Notes under the pieces: model-generated
What the model was told of the DNA's origin: nothing
Seen by the model: the letters and a program-made list of their open reading frames with translations, nothing else
Databases searched by the model: none
Translations under genes and position numbers: made by a program
In this document: positions 60,347 through 64,000 of the stretch, one piece after another
Layout: each line of letters starts with the position of its first letter
How positions within the stretch are numbered: position 1 is the first letter of the stretch
NCBI GenBank assembly: GCA_019637155.1
Contig: JAHBWE010000011.1
Span: 246,001 to 310,000 of the forward strand
Reading direction: 5' to 3'
DNA: 64,000 nt
Origin: Labilithrix sp.
Lineage (GTDB): Bacteria; Myxococcota_A; Polyangia; Polyangiales; Polyangiaceae

Positions 60347-62035
60347 ATGCCCCTGAAAATCAGCGTTCGTTCCGTCCTTCCGTCGCGCGAGACCGGTGAC
60401 CTCATGGTCGTCGGCACGCCTCTCCTCGGAGGCCGTCCCAAGAAAAACGAGCGGTCGCCGCTCGACGGGTTCGATCGCGCGCTCGGGGGCGCGCTCGGCA
60501 AGCTCATCAAGAAGGAAGAGTTCAAGGGGAAGAAGGATCAGCAGATCTCCCTCTCGACCCTCGGCAAGGTGAAGGCCGATCGCCTGGTCGTCATCGGCCT
60601 CGGCGACGTCGCGAAGCTCGGCCCCGCCGACCTCCGCACGTTCGCGGCGAAGGCGGCGCGCGCGGCGAACGCGGACAAGGCGAAGCGCCTCGTCCTCGGC
60701 GTGCCCGCCGGCCTCGAGCACCGCCTCCGCGAGATCGCGGAGGGCCTCGAGCTCGGCGCGTACCGCTTCAACAAGTACATGACCGGCGATCGCCGGCCCA
60801 AGGCCGAGCTCGGTCAGGTCACGATCTGTCTCGGGGGCGAGACGCCGAAGAACGCGAAGCAGCAGGTCGACCTCGGGCAGACGGTCGCGAACGGCGTGAA
60901 CCTCTCGCGCGATCTCTCGAACGAGCCGCCGAACGTCATCTACCCGGAGACGCTCGCCGAGGCGGCCAAGGTCGCCGCGAAGGAAGCCGGCATCAGCGTG
61001 CAGGTGTTCGACTACAAGGAGATCCAGAAGCGCGGGATGAAGCTGCTCCAGGCGGTGGGGCAGGGCAGCGACCACAAGCCGTGCCTCGTGCACTTCACCT
61101 ACAAGCCGGCGAACCCGAAGCGCCGCATCGCGATCGTGGGCAAGGGCATCACGTTCGACTCGGGCGGCCTCTCGATCAAGCCCGCGGCGGGCATGGGCGA
61201 GATGAAGCACGACATGAGCGGCGCGGCGAACGTCGTCGGCCTCATGTCCATCGTCGGCCGCCTCAAGCCGGACGTCGAGGTGCACGGCATCCTCGCGGCG
61301 GCGGAGAACATGCCGGACGGCGGCTCCTATCGCCCCGGCGACGTGTGGGGCTCGCTGGACGGGAAAAGTGTCGAAATCGTCAACACCGACGCCGAGGGCC
61401 GCCTCATCCTCGCCGACGCGCTCGCCTACGCGCGCGCGCTCGAGCCGGACCTCATCGTCGACAACGCGACGCTCACCGGCGCGTGCGTCGTCGCGCTCGG
61501 CAACGGCTGCTCGGGCTGGTACTCGAACAACGAGGCGACGGCGGAGGAGTTCCAGACCGCGATCAAGGACTCGGGCGAGCAGATGTGGCGCATGCCGCTC
61601 GTGGAGGACCTGAAGGATCAGCTGAAGAGCGACAGCGCCGACCTGAAGCACACCGGCGATCGCTGGGGCGGGTCGATCAGCGCGGCGCTCTTCCTCCGCG
61701 AGTTCATCGGCAACACGCGGAACTGGGTCCACTGCGACATCGCCGGCCCGGCGATGGGCGACCGCGTGCGCGGCTGGGACCCCAAGGGCGGCACCGGCCA
61801 CGGCATCCTCACGTTCCTCGCGCTCATCGATCGCGCGAGCAACGCGGCGGTGGTCCCGACGTCTCCGTCGGCACCGGCTCCGACGCCTGCGCCTGCTCCG
61901 TCGGCGCCGTCGCTCGCGAAGGCCGCTCCGCGCCCCGCAGCCAAGAAGTCCGCGCCGACCAAGCCGCGCTCGGAACCCCTCCCCGCGCCAACAAAGCCGC
62001 GTCAAACGCGAGCACGCGGCAGAAAAACGTTCTGA
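60347..62035 (+). CDS. pepA: Leucyl aminopeptidase (M17)
   Basis: A 562-residue metalloenzyme that removes N-terminal leucine and other residues. VGKGITFDSGGLSIKP contains the catalytic Lys and metal Asp. The M17 signature NTDAEGRLILADAL (about 345-358) carries the metal ligands. A Pro/Ala-rich tail of about 60 residues follows the domain and ends in a part encoded by the RepC element, which also supplies the stop codon. Unlike PepA of E. coli, no evident DNA-binding role can be argued here. Confidence 0.92.
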   Translation: MPLKISVRSVLPSRETGDLMVVGTPLLGGRPKKNERSPLDGFDRALGGALGKLIKKEEFKGKKDQQISLSTLGKVKADRLVVIGLGDVAKLGPADLRTFAAKAARAANADKAKRLVLGVPAGLEHRLREIAEGLELGAYRFNKYMTGDRRPKAELGQVTICLGGETPKNAKQQVDLGQTVANGVNLSRDLSNEPPNVIYPETLAEAAKVAAKEAGISVQVFDYKEIQKRGMKLLQAVGQGSDHKPCLVHFTYKPANPKRRIAIVGKGITFDSGGLSIKPAAGMGEMKHDMSGAANVVGLMSIVGRLKPDVEVHGILAAAENMPDGGSYRPGDVWGSLDGKSVEIVNTDAEGRLILADALAYARALEPDLIVDNATLTGACVVALGNGCSGWYSNNEATAEEFQTAIKDSGEQMWRMPLVEDLKDQLKSDSADLKHTGDRWGGSISAALFLREFIGNTRNWVHCDIAGPAMGDRVRGWDPKGGTGHGILTFLALIDRASNAAVVPTSPSAPAPTPAPAPSAPSLAKAAPRPAAKKSAPTKPRSEPLPAPTKPRQTRARGRKTF

Positions 62036-62089
62036 CGTTTTTCTGCATCGTGCGAGCGGGGTGCAGGGGCGCAGCCCCTGCGTTGAATA
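61985..62089. repeat. RepC copy 2, overlapping the end of pepA
   Basis: Inverse orientation to copy 1. The stretch 62052-62089 is the reverse complement of the first 38 bp of copy 1. The second hairpin, AGAAAAACGT paired with ACGTTTTTCT around TCTG on the plus strand, contains the pepA stop codon in its loop and has different stem bases from those in copy 1, yet pairs fully. On either strand the T-run could also act as a terminator. Confidence 0.8.
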
Positions 62090-62117
62090 GCTCGCTGATC
62101 GCTGCTAGCCGTTCTCG

Positions 62118-62930
62118 ATGGACGTCGAGCGACGGCTCAGTCGCGGCATCTCCCGCGCGATCGCCGATTTCGGCATGATCGCCGACGGCGATCGCGTCAT
62201 GGTCTGCGTGAGCGGCGGCAAGGACAGCTACACGATGCTGCACCTGCTCCGCGAGCTCACGCGGAAGGCGCCGGTCGACTTCTCGCTCCTCGTCGTCAAC
62301 GTCGACCAGGGCCATCCGGGCTACCCCGCCGATCGCCTCCGCGGCTACATGCGCGACGAGAGCTACGACTTCCGCATGATCGCGGAGGACACGTACTCGA
62401 TCGTCACCGAGAAGATCCCGGCCGGGAAGACGTACTGCTCGCTCTGCTCACGGCTCCGGCGCGGCATCCTCTACCGCCTCGCGAAGGAGTACGGCGCGAC
62501 GAAGATCGCGCTCGGCCATCATCGCGACGACATCCTGCAGACGCTGTTCCTGAACCTGTTTTTCGCCGGCTCGCTCGCGGCGATGCCGCCGAAGCTCGTC
62601 TCGGAGGAGGGGCACGTCGTCATCCGGCCGCTCGCCTACTGCGCGGAGGAGGACATCGCGGCGTACGCGCGCGAGAAGGCGTTCCCGATCCTGCCGTGCG
62701 ATCTGTGCGGCTCGCAGGACAACCTCCAAAGGAAGATCGTCGGCTCGTTGTTGAACGATCTCGAAGCGAAGCACCCTGGGATCAAGAACGTGATGCTCGC
62801 CGCGCTCCAGAACGTCCGTCCGAGCCAGCTCCTCGACAAGGACCTCTGGAAGACGCTCGGCCTCGAGGCGGCGCGGGAGGTCACCTCGCTCGTCCCGCCC
62901 GCACGCCTCGTGAGGGTCGCCGCGGAATGA
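62118..62930 (+). CDS. ttcA: tRNA 2-thiocytidine(32) synthetase
   Basis: A 270-residue enzyme that sulphurates C32 of certain tRNAs using ATP and an iron-sulphur cluster. The PP-loop is CVSGGKDSYT (about 30-39), the conserved CxxC is YCSLCSRLRR (about 106-115) and the later PCDLCGSQDN (about 193) holds further Cys, as expected for TtcA. GHHRDDILQTLFLNLFF is another family motif. The start ATG gives a normal N-terminus. The following gene starts 4 nt before its stop codon. Confidence 0.9.
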   Translation: MDVERRLSRGISRAIADFGMIADGDRVMVCVSGGKDSYTMLHLLRELTRKAPVDFSLLVVNVDQGHPGYPADRLRGYMRDESYDFRMIAEDTYSIVTEKIPAGKTYCSLCSRLRRGILYRLAKEYGATKIALGHHRDDILQTLFLNLFFAGSLAAMPPKLVSEEGHVVIRPLAYCAEEDIAAYAREKAFPILPCDLCGSQDNLQRKIVGSLLNDLEAKHPGIKNVMLAALQNVRPSQLLDKDLWKTLGLEAAREVTSLVPPARLVRVAAE

Positions 62931-63760
62931 GCTCCCCCGACGACGCCCCGATGTCCGGCCCGATGCCGCCGCGGCGGCCGGGTCTCCTGCAGCGAATCGC
63001 AGGTATCGGCGCGTCGGCGCAGGCGGCGATCCCGGGGCTCTACGCCTGGGCGATCACCGTCGCCCCCGCCGCGTGGTCACGGGGCGCGCCGCTCCTCGCG
63101 AAGGCGGCGGCGATCATGGGGATCGTGGCGCTCGTCACCGCGCCGTTCGTCGAGGGCAGCGGCGGCGCGACGGCCGGCGCGTCGGATCACGATCGCTCCG
63201 CGGCGAAGCTCGGGGCGCTCGAGCGCGTCGCGGCGTGGACGGGCCCGATGTGGGCGCGCACGTGGTCGGTCTGGGGCTTCGTCCTCTCGAGCGCGATGGT
63301 CTGGGCGCTCGCTCCCTCCGCGCTCTCGTCGGCGCGGATGGACGGCGTCCGCGGCGCGGCCGGCATGGTGGGCTGGGCGCTCTTCGCGTTCGCGTCCGCG
63401 GGGCCCGCGCTCAAGCCCGATCCGAGCTCGCCGGCGCGCATCATCGCGAGCACCTCGCTCAAGCCGCGGAGCGCGCTGCCGCGAGGCGACGGCGCCTACG
63501 TCGCGGTCGGCGTAGTGCTCGCGCTCGCGATGCAAGGGGTCGGCTGGGGGGTCGCGGTGCCGGAGCGCGCGGTGCTCGTGCGCCTCGTCACCGTCGTTTG
63601 CGGCATCGCCGTCATCGGCGGCACGACGAGCATCGCGCTCGCGCGCCACGGCACGCGCATCGCCGCCTCGCGGCGCATCCGCCTCCGGCGGGCTCTCCCG
63701 TGGCTCGTCCTCCTCGGCGTCGTCGCGTGCGCCGGGGTCGCGCTGGGGGTGGCACGGTGA
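62927..63760 (+). CDS. Integral membrane protein of unknown function
   Basis: A 277-residue protein. The first 25 residues are Pro-rich and polar. Six or seven hydrophobic segments follow (for example LLAKAAAIMGIVALVTAPF, AYVAVGVVLALAMQGVGWGV, LPWLVLLGVVACAGVALGV). A possible charged loop with Arg/His (SRRIRLRRA) precedes the last helix. No family was recognised. Its start overlaps the end of ttcA by 4 nt, so it is co-translated with that gene. Confidence 0.65.
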   Translation: MSSPDDAPMSGPMPPRRPGLLQRIAGIGASAQAAIPGLYAWAITVAPAAWSRGAPLLAKAAAIMGIVALVTAPFVEGSGGATAGASDHDRSAAKLGALERVAAWTGPMWARTWSVWGFVLSSAMVWALAPSALSSARMDGVRGAAGMVGWALFAFASAGPALKPDPSSPARIIASTSLKPRSALPRGDGAYVAVGVVLALAMQGVGWGVAVPERAVLVRLVTVVCGIAVIGGTTSIALARHGTRIAASRRIRLRRALPWLVLLGVVACAGVALGVAR

Positions 63761-63785
63761 GGACGAGCGGCGGTATCTTTCGACC

Positions 63786-63962
63786 GTGACGCTCCTCGAC
63801 GTCCTCGCCGGTATCCTGGTCCTCGGCGCGGCGGCCGCGTTCGTATGGGGCGCGCTCGCGCTCTCACGCGCGAGCGACGTAGAGGCGATCTACTTCCTCG
63901 TCGTCGGCATCGTCGCGCTCCGTGCAGGCGTCCAGCTGGTACGACCAGGGGCGAACGCGTGA
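63786..63962 (+). CDS. Small two-helix membrane protein
   Basis: A 58-residue protein starting GTG, with two hydrophobic helices (LLDVLAGILVLGAAAAFVWG and AIYFLVVGIVALRAG) separated by a short polar loop SRASDVE. The preceding sequence offers no clear ribosome site, but the reading frame and helix pattern are convincing. It lies 25 nt after the larger membrane protein on the same strand and may share its transcript and membrane partner. Confidence 0.5.
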   Translation: MTLLDVLAGILVLGAAAAFVWGALALSRASDVEAIYFLVVGIVALRAGVQLVRPGANA

Positions 63963-63967
63963 GGCTC

Positions 63968-64000
63968 TCAACGTCGGGGGCTTTGCCCCCGACACCCCCA
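63968..64000. repeat. RepB copy cut by the window end
   Basis: CAACGTCGGGGGCTTTGCCC and CCGACACCCCCA match the left end of the RepB unit. It begins 5 nt after the stop of the small membrane protein gene. The remainder lies outside the window. Confidence 0.7.

Overview
The window is about 70% or more G+C, with codon positions so GC-rich that long spurious open frames run opposite almost every real gene. The gene content points to the Myxococcota, most likely a Polyangiales relative. It has a eukaryote-like Ser/Thr kinase with a proline-rich tail, many secreted lipoproteins rich in Cys, Gly or Ser, a Gld-type ABC cluster, Ni superoxide dismutase, and a leucine/phenylalanine/valine dehydrogenase. 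This assignment is an inference from content. No rRNA, tRNA, CRISPR array, integrase or transposase was recognised.

Layout. 1-9.3 kb: end of a phosphotransferase, phosphatidylserine synthase with a zinc-ribbon protein, a Ser/Thr kinase, an alpha/beta hydrolase, secreted proteins, adenosine deaminase and a trypsin-like lipoprotein. 9.5-15 kb: a five-gene run with an ABC ATPase, permease, GldG-like and DUF4340-like subunits, and a VOC protein. 15-22 kb: a beta-propeller protein, then a probable three-gene operon (Ala-rich repeat protein, sodN, sodX) behind a strong Fur-box match, then lipoproteins. 21.7-30.9 kb: amino-acid dehydrogenase, a radical SAM enzyme resembling the MJ0619/Tes tetraether-lipid synthase type with a MarR regulator, a two-motif aspartic protease, a ClpA-like unfoldase and a bestrophin-like channel. 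31-42.8 kb: rsmG, an AmgK-like kinase overlapping a GH35-like glycosidase, two tandem paralogous lipoproteins, an outer-membrane protein, a CAP-domain protein, sdhB, an MFS transporter, and further lipoproteins. 42.8-44.1 kb: a gene-free array of degenerate repeats. 44-50.5 kb: a lipase-like hydrolase, sdhA and sdhC (separated from sdhB by about 6 kb), an LpoA-like lipoprotein and a small membrane protein. 50.5-64 kb: two GH13 lipoproteins, a PQQ-type propeller, a cNMP-binding-like protein, a PilZ-like protein, leucyl aminopeptidase, ttcA and small membrane proteins.

The most unusual feature is a set of dispersed palindromic repeats that not only sit between genes but also enter coding sequences. 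I call them RepA (GAGAGGGC hairpins), RepB (a 90-bp unit with a GGGGGC/GCCCCC hairpin), RepC (about 100 bp, two hairpins) and RepD (the array at 43.3-44.0 kb). RepA, a 9-bp tandem repeat and two RepB units together encode an in-frame linker of about 120 residues in the middle of the MFS transporter. One RepC copy supplies the only upstream ATG of the PQQ-type protein, and another forms the C-terminus and stop codon of leucyl aminopeptidase. The two RepC copies keep their second hairpin through compensatory base changes.

Regulation visible in the sequence includes the Fur-like operator ahead of the NiSOD operon, -10-like hexamers that end only 6 to 9 nt before the start codons of three genes (possible leaderless transcripts), perfect short palindromes ahead of two genes, and two clear intrinsic terminators.
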